From a virus: DNA of 39,436 nucleotides. Shown one piece after another: positions 30,926 to 38,772 of this stretch. The notes under the pieces were generated by a model. It saw only the letters and a list, made by a program, of their open reading frames with translations. It searched no databases and had not been told where the DNA came from. Numbering within the stretch: position 1 is the stretch's first letter; each line of letters begins with the position of its first letter. The stretch spans positions 1 through 39,436 of the IMG/VR virus record IMGVR_UViG_3300044971_000861; one strand, given 5' to 3'. The position numbers were made by a program, and so were the translations under genes.

Positions 30926-31049
30926 CGGTAGACAGCGACTGATCTTCAGTTACTTCAAGTTTAGGTGTGGGCTCTGCTGTAGAAAAAGAGGCCCCAGCCG
31001 AAGCCAGAGCCTCCTGTTCACGCAGTCGCCGGAAGGCGAACAGGCCCAT
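30843..31049 (-). CDS. Small protein overlapping the connector gene, 68 aa
   Basis: ATG 31049 overlaps the stop of the decoration-protein gene (TGATG). The product starts MGLFAFRRLREQEALASAGA, then AEPTPKLEV, and ends in an Arg/Asn/Gly-rich stretch. I recall similar short proteins (MGLFAFRRLREQEA..., basic end) in this position in related phages. Its last 83 bp overlap the connector gene in another frame. Confidence 0.55.
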   Translation of the reverse strand: MGLFAFRRLREQEALASAGASFSTAEPTPKLEVTEDQSLSTDGNNNRRNGGRRKRQQLPDAGSSGADS

Positions 31050-31420
31050 CAGGCAGCAGCAGCCTTGATCACAACGAAGTTGATCACCACTGCTTGACTC
31101 AGAGAACCACCGGACACGTTGCCCAGGGTCAGGTCAAAGGAACCTGCAGCCACGGCGGTCACGCCCAGCACATAAGCGCCAGAGGTGCCACCGGACTTGA
31201 TGCAGGCCACCACAACGTCAGTCGCGGCAACTTCGCTGTTGGTCACGGTGAAGGTGACTTCAGCGCCGTCAGCCAGAGCGGCGTTATGGGTGGTGATAGC
31301 GCCACAGGGCTTATTCAGGGTGACGCCTGTGGACTTGCTGGTGGCCTGGGTAACAGCACCGCCAGTACCGCTGACATAGCCAATCGACTTGCCTGCAGTT
31401 ACTTCAAAAAGGGAAGCCAT
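31049..31420 (-). CDS. Head decoration-like protein, 123 aa
   Basis: Begins SLFEVTAGKSIGYVSGTGG with VTQATSKSTGVTLNKPCG, a widespread phage structural family placed next to the major capsid gene. Ala/Thr/Val-rich and beta-like. It probably coats the capsid surface. Confidence 0.75.
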   Translation of the reverse strand: MASLFEVTAGKSIGYVSGTGGAVTQATSKSTGVTLNKPCGAITTHNAALADGAEVTFTVTNSEVAATDVVVACIKSGGTSGAYVLGVTAVAAGSFDLTLGNVSGGSLSQAVVINFVVIKAAAA

Positions 31421-31435
31421 GGTTAGTTGCTCCTA

Positions 31436-32452
31436 TCAGTCGTAATTGGAGCTGACCGAAGCACGCACGATGCCAATGTTCTTGGTTTCGTACACCTTGC
31501 TCCAGTTACCCACCGTGGCCAGTTGAGCGCGGGTGGGGTTCGTGGTGGTCACGGCCCACTTTGCACCAACCGGGTGGTAGATGTAGTGCATGTCCAGAGA
31601 CATTGCATCCGACTTGGCGAGGATGTCGCGGTCGGTTTCGGTCCGCATTGCAGCCTGCTCACCGGTGGCAATAGCGCCGTTGGTGAAGAAATAAGCGGCA
31701 TACACACCACCGGAATTGGTGATGTCGTCGGACACGATCACGCGCATACCCATGTAGGTAGGAACGCGATAATCGGCGGTGTAGGCAGAAGCCACAGAAC
31801 CACCGAATGCGTCAGGCATGGAGGTATCAGGGGTGATACCCAGATCCGAAGCCAGAACGTAATCAATCGCCTTGCGCTCAACAAGGTCGTAGTAGCAAGC
31901 ACTGTGAAGAGCCACAGCGGCAAGCTTTTCGCCTTGGTCGCCCAGCAGAGCACGGGCCTTAGCCACGTGACGGGGGCTCAGAGCGGTCTGGGTGCTGGTG
32001 TCGAAGCGCAGGGCATCGAAAGCAGGGGAATCGCCACCGGTTAGGGCGCCAAACACACCTTCAAGACACTTGTACAGGTCAGCCTGCTGCTGGTTAGCAA
32101 CGTACTCACCAACTTTGGCGCCAATGGCGGCCATGGGGTCACTTCCCGCCGCCAACGCAGCGAGATCACGCGCTTCAAACGCGCGGCCACGGTGCAGGAT
32201 CACGCCAACTTGCTTGTCAGCAGTGATCTTGCCAGGGGTGAGGCTGGTGGAATCAGTCAGAACTTCCAGATCGCCGGTCAGGTTGGCTTTCCAGAAGGGA
32301 ACATTCACGAAATCGCCGCCTTCAGTTGCATTGAGTTCAGCCATGGGCTGAGCAACACCGCTAGCCAGAAACTGGTTTTTCTGGGTGCTTTGCTCAATGA
32401 CGTAAGGCGTAAAAATTTCGGGAATGATCACATCGGAGCGAAGAGTCGCCAC
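31436..32452 (-). CDS. Major capsid protein
   Basis: 338 aa, HK97-fold type. DVIIPEIFTPYVIEQSTQKN, LNATEGGDFVNVPFWK, SPRHVAKARALLGDQGEKL and YMGMRVIVSDDI are typical of the coat proteins in this family. The start is GTG 32452, with GGAG about 9 bases upstream. The gene has its own 83-bp leader with direct repeats and follows the scaffold. Confidence 0.93.
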   Translation of the reverse strand: MATLRSDVIIPEIFTPYVIEQSTQKNQFLASGVAQPMAELNATEGGDFVNVPFWKANLTGDLEVLTDSTSLTPGKITADKQVGVILHRGRAFEARDLAALAAGSDPMAAIGAKVGEYVANQQQADLYKCLEGVFGALTGGDSPAFDALRFDTSTQTALSPRHVAKARALLGDQGEKLAAVALHSACYYDLVERKAIDYVLASDLGITPDTSMPDAFGGSVASAYTADYRVPTYMGMRVIVSDDITNSGGVYAAYFFTNGAIATGEQAAMRTETDRDILAKSDAMSLDMHYIYHPVGAKWAVTTTNPTRAQLATVGNWSKVYETKNIGIVRASVSSNYD

Positions 32453-32482
32453 GGTGAAATCTCCAAAAATGTTTTACGGTGC

Positions 32483-32528
32483 GGGCGTAACCCAATGCGC
32501 CTTGGGCGTAACCTTCGGGCGCTAACGG
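32483..32528. repeat. Direct repeats in the leader of the capsid gene
   Basis: GGGCGTAACC occurs at 32483-32492 and 32504-32513 (21 bp apart, two helical turns), with a looser third copy (GGGCGCTAACGG, 32517-32528). They lie between scaffold and capsid genes. A binding site for a late activator, or mRNA structure, is possible. Confidence 0.55.
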
Positions 32529-32535
32529 TTACATA

Positions 32536-33231
32536 TTAAGCATTGTTTGCGGCTGCTTTCAACCGTTCGTATAGGTCGCGGTCAGTGCGATACAACCGTG
32601 ATTGCTCAGTCAGGTTGAAATGCTCGCGGGTGAACGGGTTCTTGGTGCCAGCAGGAACCTCACTAGAGCTAGAGCGTGTGCCAACCGGTGCACCAGAACC
32701 CTTGACTATCGGCGCCTTAAATAGGTAGCCACGCTCTTCCTTCAAGCGGGTCACCCACTGTTCCATGGGAATTTCGTTGTAGCCGTCAACGGCCACAGGA
32801 TTCCCGTTTTCATCAAGCTTGAGTTGATCGCGTACCAAGCGCAGCGCATCGTGCGGATTGTGTGCGCCTTGCTCAGCAAGGATTGCCACCACGCGGTTGT
32901 CTAGCTGATTGACGGTCAGCTTTGACTCAAGCTCGGCAATGCGCTTTTTGTACCCTTCCTCGCGCTCTTGAAACTGTTGCGCGTATTGCTTCAGGGCTTC
33001 GTCATACTTGCCTTTTGACTCAAGCTCTTCCTGTTCTTTCTTGCGCTTGAACTCAAGCAGTTCCTGAACATCAACACCATCAGGCAAAGCGGGTGCCTTT
33101 TCCTTTTGCTCCTTTAGCTTGCCGATCAGCTCAAAGTTCTTGCGCTCTAAACCTTCAATGCTTCGCTTGAGCTTTTCCAGTTCGTCGGCGCTTGCAGTCT
33201 GCGTAGCTTCCTGCAGTTGTTCGTCAGACAT
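32536..33231 (-). CDS. Scaffolding protein
   Basis: 231 aa. Highly charged coiled coil (about 15-110: ELEKLKRSIEGLERKNFELI, KRIAELESKL) with a C-terminal segment ending NPFTREHFNLTEQSRLYR. The composition and the place directly before the capsid gene fit a phage scaffold. Confidence 0.8.
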   Translation of the reverse strand: MSDEQLQEATQTASADELEKLKRSIEGLERKNFELIGKLKEQKEKAPALPDGVDVQELLEFKRKKEQEELESKGKYDEALKQYAQQFQEREEGYKKRIAELESKLTVNQLDNRVVAILAEQGAHNPHDALRLVRDQLKLDENGNPVAVDGYNEIPMEQWVTRLKEERGYLFKAPIVKGSGAPVGTRSSSSEVPAGTKNPFTREHFNLTEQSRLYRTDRDLYERLKAAANNA

Positions 33232-33288
33232 TGTGACCCGTAGGGTTTACCACCAAACTGTATAAGTAAACGCTGCTTTTTGCACGTC

Positions 33289-33483
33289 ATGTCACGGCGT
33301 GAGTGGGATACACCAGTACGTGAGCCGTGGAACCCAGTGATTCACCACCTGCTAAAAGCTATTGACCTGCATACACGGGAATACCTGAAGACCGGCGATA
33401 GATGGCACGCGGAGAATGCCAACGCGTTGCGTAAGTACGTGGCAGAGCTAAAAGACCGAATCCAGGCGGCGGAACGTCAGTAG
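33289..33483 (+). CDS. Isolated plus-strand small protein in the late block, 64 aa
   Basis: From ATG 33289: MSRREWDTPVREPWNPVIHH..., a helical, aromatic and basic protein (HTREYLKTGDRWHAENA). I recall similar proteins in cyanophages. It is opposite to all neighbours; the 57 bp upstream contain TATAAG (33261-33266) but no convincing -35. Confidence 0.6.
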   Translation: MSRREWDTPVREPWNPVIHHLLKAIDLHTREYLKTGDRWHAENANALRKYVAELKDRIQAAERQ

Positions 33484-33484
33484 C

Positions 33485-33757
33485 TCACCATTTTTCCTTG
33501 TCAGCCCAGTACGCCGCTGACATTTTGCCCTTGGCGATATTGGCTGCATGGCGTGCCTTAAACGATGATCTTCTTGCTTGCGCTTGTGCCGATTCTCCTT
33601 TTCGTGGCGGTGAGCCTGACACGCCCTGTTGACCGAAACGAATGAGCTTTACTTTCTCGCCTTCCTTGGCCAAGACGACGTGAGATTTAGTCGGATGGTT
33701 TGGCGTGCGCTTGGGCTTGTTGTAGCCCTCAAATTTTTCGCCGCGATACTCAATCAT
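33485..33757 (-). CDS. Conserved phage protein (YRGEKF...NKPKRTP type), 90 aa
   Basis: Basic protein with a recognisable pattern (YRGEKFEGYNKPKRTPNHPT, KVKLIRFGQQG, RRSSFKARHAANI, AAYWADKEKW). The family is frequent in cyanophages and other tailed phages between head genes. The function is not established; nucleic-acid binding is plausible from the charge. Confidence 0.75.
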   Translation of the reverse strand: MIEYRGEKFEGYNKPKRTPNHPTKSHVVLAKEGEKVKLIRFGQQGVSGSPPRKGESAQAQARRSSFKARHAANIAKGKMSAAYWADKEKW

Positions 33758-33941
33758 CGTCTTCCTCCTCTTCGTCGTCGTTTTCAGTGCAGGTAATCAC
33801 CTCAACGCCTTCGGCCAACCGACCCATCAATGCGCCAAGGCCCTCGGGTGAATTAGGCACCGGGAACAGGAAGCGACCTTCAATCAGGCCGTCAGCGCAC
33901 TTGAGGTAGGTGCAGCTCCCTTCCCAGATCTTGCCTTTCAT
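33750..33941 (-). CDS. Small acidic-tail protein, 63 aa
   Basis: Begins MKGKIWEGSCTYLKCADG and ends in a purely acidic tail (DDEEEEDDD). It overlaps both neighbours by 4-8 bp. The tail suggests interaction with a basic protein such as its 33485-33757 neighbour. Function unknown. Confidence 0.65.
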   Translation of the reverse strand: MKGKIWEGSCTYLKCADGLIEGRFLFPVPNSPEGLGALMGRLAEGVEVITCTENDDEEEEDDD

Positions 33942-34171
33942 TTGCGCTTCGGAGCTTCCTTCAATTCTGATCGTTTTTTCAGAACTGGGTTACCAGTCGA
34001 TTCAGATTGAATGCGCAACACCGGATCGGCGTCAGTACCAACACGGGTGACCTTGCCGCCGGATGGACCTTCAATGGTGGCACGATTGCCAGCCTTGCCG
34101 GTCACGGTGCCGTAGGTGGTTTTGCCCTGATAAACCCAGCTAACGCGGGAGCCGATACCAATAGCCATCAT
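33938..34171 (-). CDS. HVA1/DUF2945-like small barrel protein, 77 aa
   Basis: GSRVSWVYQGKTTYGTVTGK followed by AGNRATIEGPSGG resembles the small SH3/Tudor-like barrel of DUF2945 proteins. The C-terminus is basic. Two adjacent ATGs are present; overlaps of 4 bp on both sides mark a coupled operon. Confidence 0.65.
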   Translation of the reverse strand: MMAIGIGSRVSWVYQGKTTYGTVTGKAGNRATIEGPSGGKVTRVGTDADPVLRIQSESTGNPVLKKRSELKEAPKRK

Positions 34172-34356
34172 TTTTTACCTTTGGGTTTGCGAGCCTTGCC
34201 AGCTTCGGACAGAGCAATGGCGATGGCCTGTTTACGGCTTTTGACGGTTGGACCTTTGCCGGGGCCTGGCTTGCCGCTTTTCAGCGTTCCGGCTTTGTAC
34301 TCGCTCATCACCTTGCCGATTTTCTTCTCGGCTTTGGTCGGCTTCTTTGCCATCAC
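34168..34356 (-). CDS. Small basic protein (DUF6496-like), 62 aa
   Basis: KKIGKVMSEYKAGTLKSGK followed by PTVKSRKQAIAIALSEAG is a distinctive pattern of a small, widespread phage/bacterial family. Lys-rich with a C-terminal basic tail. Probably binds nucleic acid; the function is unknown. Confidence 0.75.
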   Translation of the reverse strand: MMAKKPTKAEKKIGKVMSEYKAGTLKSGKPGPGKGPTVKSRKQAIAIALSEAGKARKPKGKK

Positions 34357-34513
34357 GCCAGTCGGTAACTGCCATCAATTTAATGCCGAGATCAGGCGTG
34401 AACCATCCTTCGTTCGTGTAGATGGCATTGATCCATGTTTCGCCAACCAAGGCGTATAACGGATCGCTGTAAACGTAGCCATCGCGGAAATGCTTAAGGT
34501 TCGGGTTTTCCAT
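34232..34513 (-). CDS. Hypothetical protein overlapping the 34168-34356 gene, 93 aa
   Basis: The first ~53 residues (NLKHFRDGYVYSDPLYALVGE, WFTPDLGIKLMAVTDWRDG in pieces) look coding and fill the gap after the head protein gene. The remaining 40 lie in another frame over the DUF6496-like gene and are Arg/Gln-rich, as expected for overprinting or a lost stop. Confidence 0.6.
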   Translation of the reverse strand: MENPNLKHFRDGYVYSDPLYALVGETWINAIYTNEGWFTPDLGIKLMAVTDWRDGKEADQSREENRQGDERVQSRNAEKRQARPRQRSNRQKP

Positions 34514-35807
34514 ATCTCTGCTGTAGCTGTTTCAGGCTAACTTCGCTGCCGTCTTCACGCACAAAACGAGCAAGTGCCTGTTGCGGGCCTAGTTCTTTGC
34601 TGAGCTTTTCAAAGTACGGGAGACGTGATTTGCCTAGGACTTCGGCTTGATATTCCTTGGACTGGCGTTGCAGCCATTGCCCGTAGTTTGTGTCGGCTGA
34701 GACCTGGCCACCTTCTGCAGCGCGACGCGCAGGGCCAATCACTTCCTCTGGCGGACGCAAGCCAAGAGCGCGGTAATCAACGATTGGGATCGTGGTGCTG
34801 CGGCAGTTGAAGTGAACCGGGGGCATTGGGCCTTCGCCGTACTTGAATTCCTTGCCGTCAAGGCTGCGGCAGATGGCTGAGGTGCGGCTGTCCAGCGTGG
34901 CAAGGTAACGGTATTTCTTGGTGATGTCACCGTTGGCTTGGTAAACCTGCGTGCTGGCAGCGTTGGCGACCTGCTGAATGCTCGTGCGAACGACGGTCAA
35001 TACCTGATGGTCCGCCATTTTGGTTAATTGGCCACCGGCTAAAGCTTGCTGTCGTGCGGTCTTGGCAAGGTCACCAAAATCAAGGCTGCCAACCAAACGA
35101 TTAGCGATCTGTGCTGTGGGTTCACCAGCAAGGATGCCAGTACGGACAACAGCATTGAACTGTTGAGCCTGCGATTCAGCTAGGCCACGGAATGCCTTTG
35201 ATACGACTTCGCCATTTGGCAGCGTGATTGCTGCGCCTTGGCCTGCGGTCAGGTTGAAAGCGCCAGTGCCGGGCAGCGTGAAGTTAAGGTCAGTCGGGTC
35301 AATCGTGGCAACACTAGCCGCAAAGTTTGGCGCTACCTGCACCGTGTTGATCTGAGCCAAAGCGTTGACCTGTGAGGGCAATAATTCGCGGCCATCAACG
35401 ACGCCGCCAGTAATTGCCAGCCGCATTTGCTCTTGGACAAACTCGGTTTGCAGCTCGGCTAAGCCCTGTAGTTCGCCCGTCACATACACCGTGCTGCGAT
35501 CAGCCCAACTATCAAGCGACTCCTTGAGCTGCGCCAAAATCACACGCAACCGCTGAGCCTGAACAGATGACGGGCTGACAATGCCTGCGCCTGCTGTTGC
35601 TTCGCCAAAATTGATTGCCCTGAGATCAGCAACGGCGCTAAGAATAATGTTGTTGTAATCCCGCACAATTTGACGGGCAACAGAATTGCTGAAGCGGTTC
35701 AGATCAATGGCATTGCGATAAATGTTGGCAACAGGATCTTTGCGGTTGATAGGCCGCTTGAACTGCTCAACGTTGAGTAGGCGTGGGGTTACGCCGGATT
35801 GCGTCAT
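34494..35807 (-). CDS. MuF-type minor head protein
   Basis: 437 aa. The C-terminal domain holds the phage Mu F/SPP1 gp7 motif (RYLATLDSRTSAICRSLDG ... MPPVHFNCRST, C-x-H-NCR), used in head morphogenesis near the portal. The N-terminal part is helical. It overlaps the portal stop by 4 bp (ATGA). Confidence 0.9.
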   Translation of the reverse strand: MTQSGVTPRLLNVEQFKRPINRKDPVANIYRNAIDLNRFSNSVARQIVRDYNNIILSAVADLRAINFGEATAGAGIVSPSSVQAQRLRVILAQLKESLDSWADRSTVYVTGELQGLAELQTEFVQEQMRLAITGGVVDGRELLPSQVNALAQINTVQVAPNFAASVATIDPTDLNFTLPGTGAFNLTAGQGAAITLPNGEVVSKAFRGLAESQAQQFNAVVRTGILAGEPTAQIANRLVGSLDFGDLAKTARQQALAGGQLTKMADHQVLTVVRTSIQQVANAASTQVYQANGDITKKYRYLATLDSRTSAICRSLDGKEFKYGEGPMPPVHFNCRSTTIPIVDYRALGLRPPEEVIGPARRAAEGGQVSADTNYGQWLQRQSKEYQAEVLGKSRLPYFEKLSKELGPQQALARFVREDGSEVSLKQLQQRYGKPEP

Positions 35808-37288
35808 TGTTCAATCGGTGCTTGGTCATCTTCCATCGAAACTTCCTCGGCTGGCATATCATCCGAAATCAGATCCATGCCACCGCCCATTTCAATTAGG
35901 CCACCGGCTTGGGTTGCTTCCAGCTCCTCCTCAACATCAAAATCGTCACCCAAAACTTCACCCTCAGCAAGCTGATCAAGGAGGGTTTTCTGCGTGATGG
36001 ATCCTGCAGTGTAAAGCTGCAGCAAGGCGAGGATTTCCGCAGGCTCAAGGCGTGCGCCCACAAAATCCCGGTTGACATAGCTGGAACCGGCTTGAGGTTG
36101 GCCGACATAATCAGCGTGGAATTGCAGGCAGTTATCGATTAGGTCCTGCACCTGCTGAGCAATCACCATCATGGTGCTGTCGCCTTGGCTGCGATCAATT
36201 CGCTTGGCTTCAGCGGTTTCGGCTGACAACTTCTGACCAAGAACAGCAGACAGGCCCAGTTCGTTGATCTGACCGGCAAGTTGCTCAAGACGGCGGAACT
36301 GAGCTTCAAAGCTCTTGCCATCAGGTTCAATGTATTCAGCGCGGCCTTCGGCTGGGAATGCGATCGCTTCACCGGGACCAGCTGACACTTCCTCGGCAGA
36401 ACTCGGGAACCCGAAGAACGCCAGCATCGGCACGGCGCTGATATGCAGCATGTTGTCCAGATCGCTCTGGATTTGATACGCCTTCAGGTTCAGCTCTGCG
36501 ATGTCTTCCATCGGTGGCCGCGACTCAAGCAGCCCGACGCGGTTGGAATAGGCAACGGCAAAGGGAATGTAATCAAGGCTGGTTTGGCCTTCGGCTACCT
36601 TTTCAAATTCACCCGTTGTTTCGTCTTGGCGGTGCAGTTCATACGAACCGGGGCGCAGCACGCGAATCTGCTCTAGGTATTTTTCACCAAACTCACCATC
36701 GGCAACAACGACGCGTTCCATCAGGCGGAGCATGGTCAGCTGCTGTGCGCCATTGATGATTTCAGAACGCCAGCCGAGGATGTCACGCGGGGTGTAGCAA
36801 ACCCAATAAGGACGCAGGCTCGCTACGTCAGTGATGTTCTGGGTTTCGTCGTCAGTGGCAGTCGGGAAATCAACTAGAACGCCAACGTGGCCGTAACGAA
36901 CAATCTTCCGCGTTAATTCATACGTGAAGATATTGAGATCATTGCCCTGCAGATCTACGTCAAACAGTTGTTCACGGATCAAATCAGGTACGTTGTCCAG
37001 CTTGACCGGCTTACGGGTCAGCATCCCAGCCAACATGCGCTCAAGGCGCTGGTAGTAAGGCGGGCAAACAGAACGGGCCAGACGGTTATCAAAGCTCTCG
37101 TCTAATTCGCGTGGCTCCTGCGGCAGATAACGGCGGTGCTTACGCCGCATCCCATAAGTGCCTTCCAGCAGATCTTCAATCAAGATCCAATGGGGCTCCA
37201 TGCTGGCCCAAGCCGAGCCGGGGTCCTGCACCTGCGTTGCTTGGCGCTGGATACTCCGGTCATAACGCCTGTAGCCGGTGTAAGTCAT
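35804..37288 (-). CDS. Portal protein (DUF4055 type)
   Basis: 494 aa, the ring at the capsid vertex through which DNA passes. PPYYQRLERMLAGMLTRKPV, DLNIFTYELTRKIVRYGHVG and YIEPDGKSFEAQFRRLEQLA match DUF4055-type portals. A 124-bp non-coding stretch lies upstream. The C-terminus is acidic (EEVSMEDDQAPIEQ). On the circular map it is downstream of terL. Confidence 0.92.
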   Translation of the reverse strand: MTYTGYRRYDRSIQRQATQVQDPGSAWASMEPHWILIEDLLEGTYGMRRKHRRYLPQEPRELDESFDNRLARSVCPPYYQRLERMLAGMLTRKPVKLDNVPDLIREQLFDVDLQGNDLNIFTYELTRKIVRYGHVGVLVDFPTATDDETQNITDVASLRPYWVCYTPRDILGWRSEIINGAQQLTMLRLMERVVVADGEFGEKYLEQIRVLRPGSYELHRQDETTGEFEKVAEGQTSLDYIPFAVAYSNRVGLLESRPPMEDIAELNLKAYQIQSDLDNMLHISAVPMLAFFGFPSSAEEVSAGPGEAIAFPAEGRAEYIEPDGKSFEAQFRRLEQLAGQINELGLSAVLGQKLSAETAEAKRIDRSQGDSTMMVIAQQVQDLIDNCLQFHADYVGQPQAGSSYVNRDFVGARLEPAEILALLQLYTAGSITQKTLLDQLAEGEVLGDDFDVEEELEATQAGGLIEMGGGMDLISDDMPAEEVSMEDDQAPIEQ

Positions 37289-37412
37289 CTTGCGCGCCTA
37301 GCCATGCACAAATTCTATGGTTCTAGGTTAATGCTGATTGTTGACTGGGCCTCCGATACCGCCACACACGGCGTTCAGCCTTACGGACAGAACCGACCCA
37401 GCGGTTCAAAGT

Positions 37413-37601
37413 TTATTCGGATTGATCAGCACGGTTGATTTCTTCGTCAAGGGCATCACCAGCTTCGTCAAAGCCTTCGTCGTAAAGCCATTGCTGGAGG
37501 GTGGTGAGCATGGCTGAGGCGGCTTCGTTGAAGTCGTATGAGCCGTTGTCTTGAACGGAGTCAAAGGCGGCTTCAAGATCGCGCCAGAGGGGAGCGGACA
37601 T
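37413..37601 (-). CDS. Small acidic protein, 62 aa
   Basis: ATG 37601 is preferred: MSAPLWRDLEAAFDSVQDNG..., helical and acidic. The open frame extends to 37697, but that extension covers the end of the previous gene. I recall similar MSAPLW... proteins from Synechococcus. Function unknown. Confidence 0.6.
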   Translation of the reverse strand: MSAPLWRDLEAAFDSVQDNGSYDFNEAASAMLTTLQQWLYDEGFDEAGDALDEEINRADQSE

Positions 37602-37663
37602 AAGGAAAAGGCACAGCCCGATGCCAAGGCAGAGCGGGAACAGGTGCAGTTTAGTGAAGGTGT

Positions 37664-37846
37664 CTACGAGGGTCGGCTGAGATCTTCTGGCTGCCAAGCC
37701 TTGATCGACTCAGCGATAGCCTCTCGCATACTTTTGACGGTGAGGTGTGCCACCATTGCAAGAAGCGCAAAAGGTATTCCAAAAAGGATGTAGAGGCGTC
37801 TGACGTAAAGGTTTCGCAACCAAGGTTTATAGATGGAGCGGGACAT
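37664..37846 (-). CDS. Small membrane protein, 60 aa
   Basis: A basic N-terminus (IYKPWLRNLYVRRLY) precedes one transmembrane helix (ILFGIPFALLAMVAHLTV, about 20-37) and a short cytoplasmic helix (MREAIAESIKAWQPED). Similar proteins occur in the small-gene cassettes of Synechococcus and its phages. Function unknown. Confidence 0.65.
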   Translation of the reverse strand: MSRSIYKPWLRNLYVRRLYILFGIPFALLAMVAHLTVKSMREAIAESIKAWQPEDLSRPS

Positions 37847-37860
37847 AGAAGTGGAAGCGA

Positions 37861-38199
37861 CTACTCGTTGTCGGGGAGTTGTTCAAGGGCGCGGCGGATA
37901 ATGTCCGCTTGGTCCGAGCAAATCCCCTCTGGCGGGGTGTCATCAGCCATTTTGATGGCTTCAGCAAGTGCTTGTAACGCCTGCTTCTTCAAGCTCGGCG
38001 GCTTGGAGCGGCGGGCGGCGCGGAGTGCATTGATGTAGTTGGTCGGCGTCTCGTCCGCCATCCATTCACAGCACGCCTCCAGCTCTTGGTCTGCACCCCA
38101 CTGGGCAATAAGGAAGGCAACCGTATTCCAGTCGGCAGGCAAATGTGCCCACTGCTCTACCAGCTCCGGCGGTGGGGTGATGGGGTGTTGCTGTGTCAT
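37861..38199 (-). CDS. Cyanobacterial-type repeat-family protein, 112 aa (complete copy)
   Basis: MTQQHPITPPPELVEQW..., QWGADQELEACCEWM, then ALRAARRSKPPSLKKQALQA and LEQLPDNE at the end. It is the intact paralogue of the broken copy at 1-135/39277-39436. I recall the family as multi-copy in Synechococcus; the function is unknown. It is preceded by its own terminator hairpin. Confidence 0.75.
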   Translation of the reverse strand: MTQQHPITPPPELVEQWAHLPADWNTVAFLIAQWGADQELEACCEWMADETPTNYINALRAARRSKPPSLKKQALQALAEAIKMADDTPPEGICSDQADIIRRALEQLPDNE

Positions 38200-38202
38200 A
38201 AG

Positions 38203-38222
38203 AAAAGGCCCCCGAAGGGGCC
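38203..38222 (-). terminator. Rho-independent terminator, leftward (duplicate of 139-158)
   Basis: Minus strand GGCCCC-TTCG-GGGGCC followed by TTTTCTTA, just before the ATG at 38199. It ends the 38229-39284 transcript part and is identical in stem and loop to the hairpin at 139-158. Confidence 0.75.
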
Positions 38223-38228
38223 GGTAGA

Positions 38229-38597
38229 TCAGGCGATTTTGCGGTAGCCCTTAGCGGTAAAGGCTTGATAACGCTGGCGCATGATGCCAACCCAGTTAAA
38301 ACCGCCGCTTTGGATGACCCACTCACCGGCTTCGATAGCAAAGCGGTTCATGAGCATCTGATGGTCGCCGGCGTCAGAGAAACGAATCAGCTCAGTGCCA
38401 TCGGCAGAGATCAGGAAGTGGCCGGCGCCGCATGGTGCGGCGTTTTCGAACGCTTCCCAGTAAAGAGCCTTCAGCTCCTCATCCGTCGGTGTGGAACAGC
38501 CTACGAGTACCCACTGCTTCCCATCCCACAGCTCAACAGGAGAGTTCTGAGGCTCGCCCTGCCACCTGATCTCACCCACATGCGGTTCGTCAGTCAT
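38229..38597 (-). CDS. Hypothetical protein, 122 aa
   Basis: ATG 38597 is chosen because it overlaps the previous stop in TTGATGACTGA, with GAGG upstream; the open frame reaches 38651. The product (MTDEPHVGEIRWQGEPQN...) has an N-terminal WDGKQWVLVG strand pair and helical TPTDEELKALYWEAFE, and ends YQAFTAKGYRKIA. No recognised function; part of the cyanobacterial-type gene cassette. Confidence 0.65.
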   Translation of the reverse strand: MTDEPHVGEIRWQGEPQNSPVELWDGKQWVLVGCSTPTDEELKALYWEAFENAAPCGAGHFLISADGTELIRFSDAGDHQMLMNRFAIEAGEWVIQSGGFNWVGIMRQRYQAFTAKGYRKIA

Positions 38598-38772
38598 CAA
38601 GCAGTCCTCCATCAACGAGACCGTCGCACCACTCCTTGAACGGTGCTTCAATCTGAGCCATGGCTTTGTTGTCGATAGTCTCAGGCTTGCGGATTATGCT
38701 GATTGCCAAGCCCAAAGCATCGCCAAGGCGATTCTCCAGCGTGTCCAGTGGCACAAACTTGTAGTCAGTCAT
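38590..38772 (-). CDS. Hypothetical protein, 60 aa
   Basis: MTDYKFVPLDTLENRLGDAL..., ending GLVDGGLLDD; helical. It starts within the stop of the previous gene (ATGA) and ends in the same CTTGATGACTGA junction used by its neighbours. Function unknown. Confidence 0.65.
   Translation of the reverse strand: MTDYKFVPLDTLENRLGDALGLAISIIRKPETIDNKAMAQIEAPFKEWCDGLVDGGLLDD

Noticed and set aside
31427-32044. 205-codon plus-strand ORF
   Set aside because: Lies opposite the major capsid protein and is rich in His/Gly/Val, as expected from the complement of its codons.
37289-37412. Possible leftward promoter in the gap before portal (TAGAAT)
   Set aside because: No -35 at any normal spacing; 124 bp with no clear hairpin or repeat, so left unannotated.
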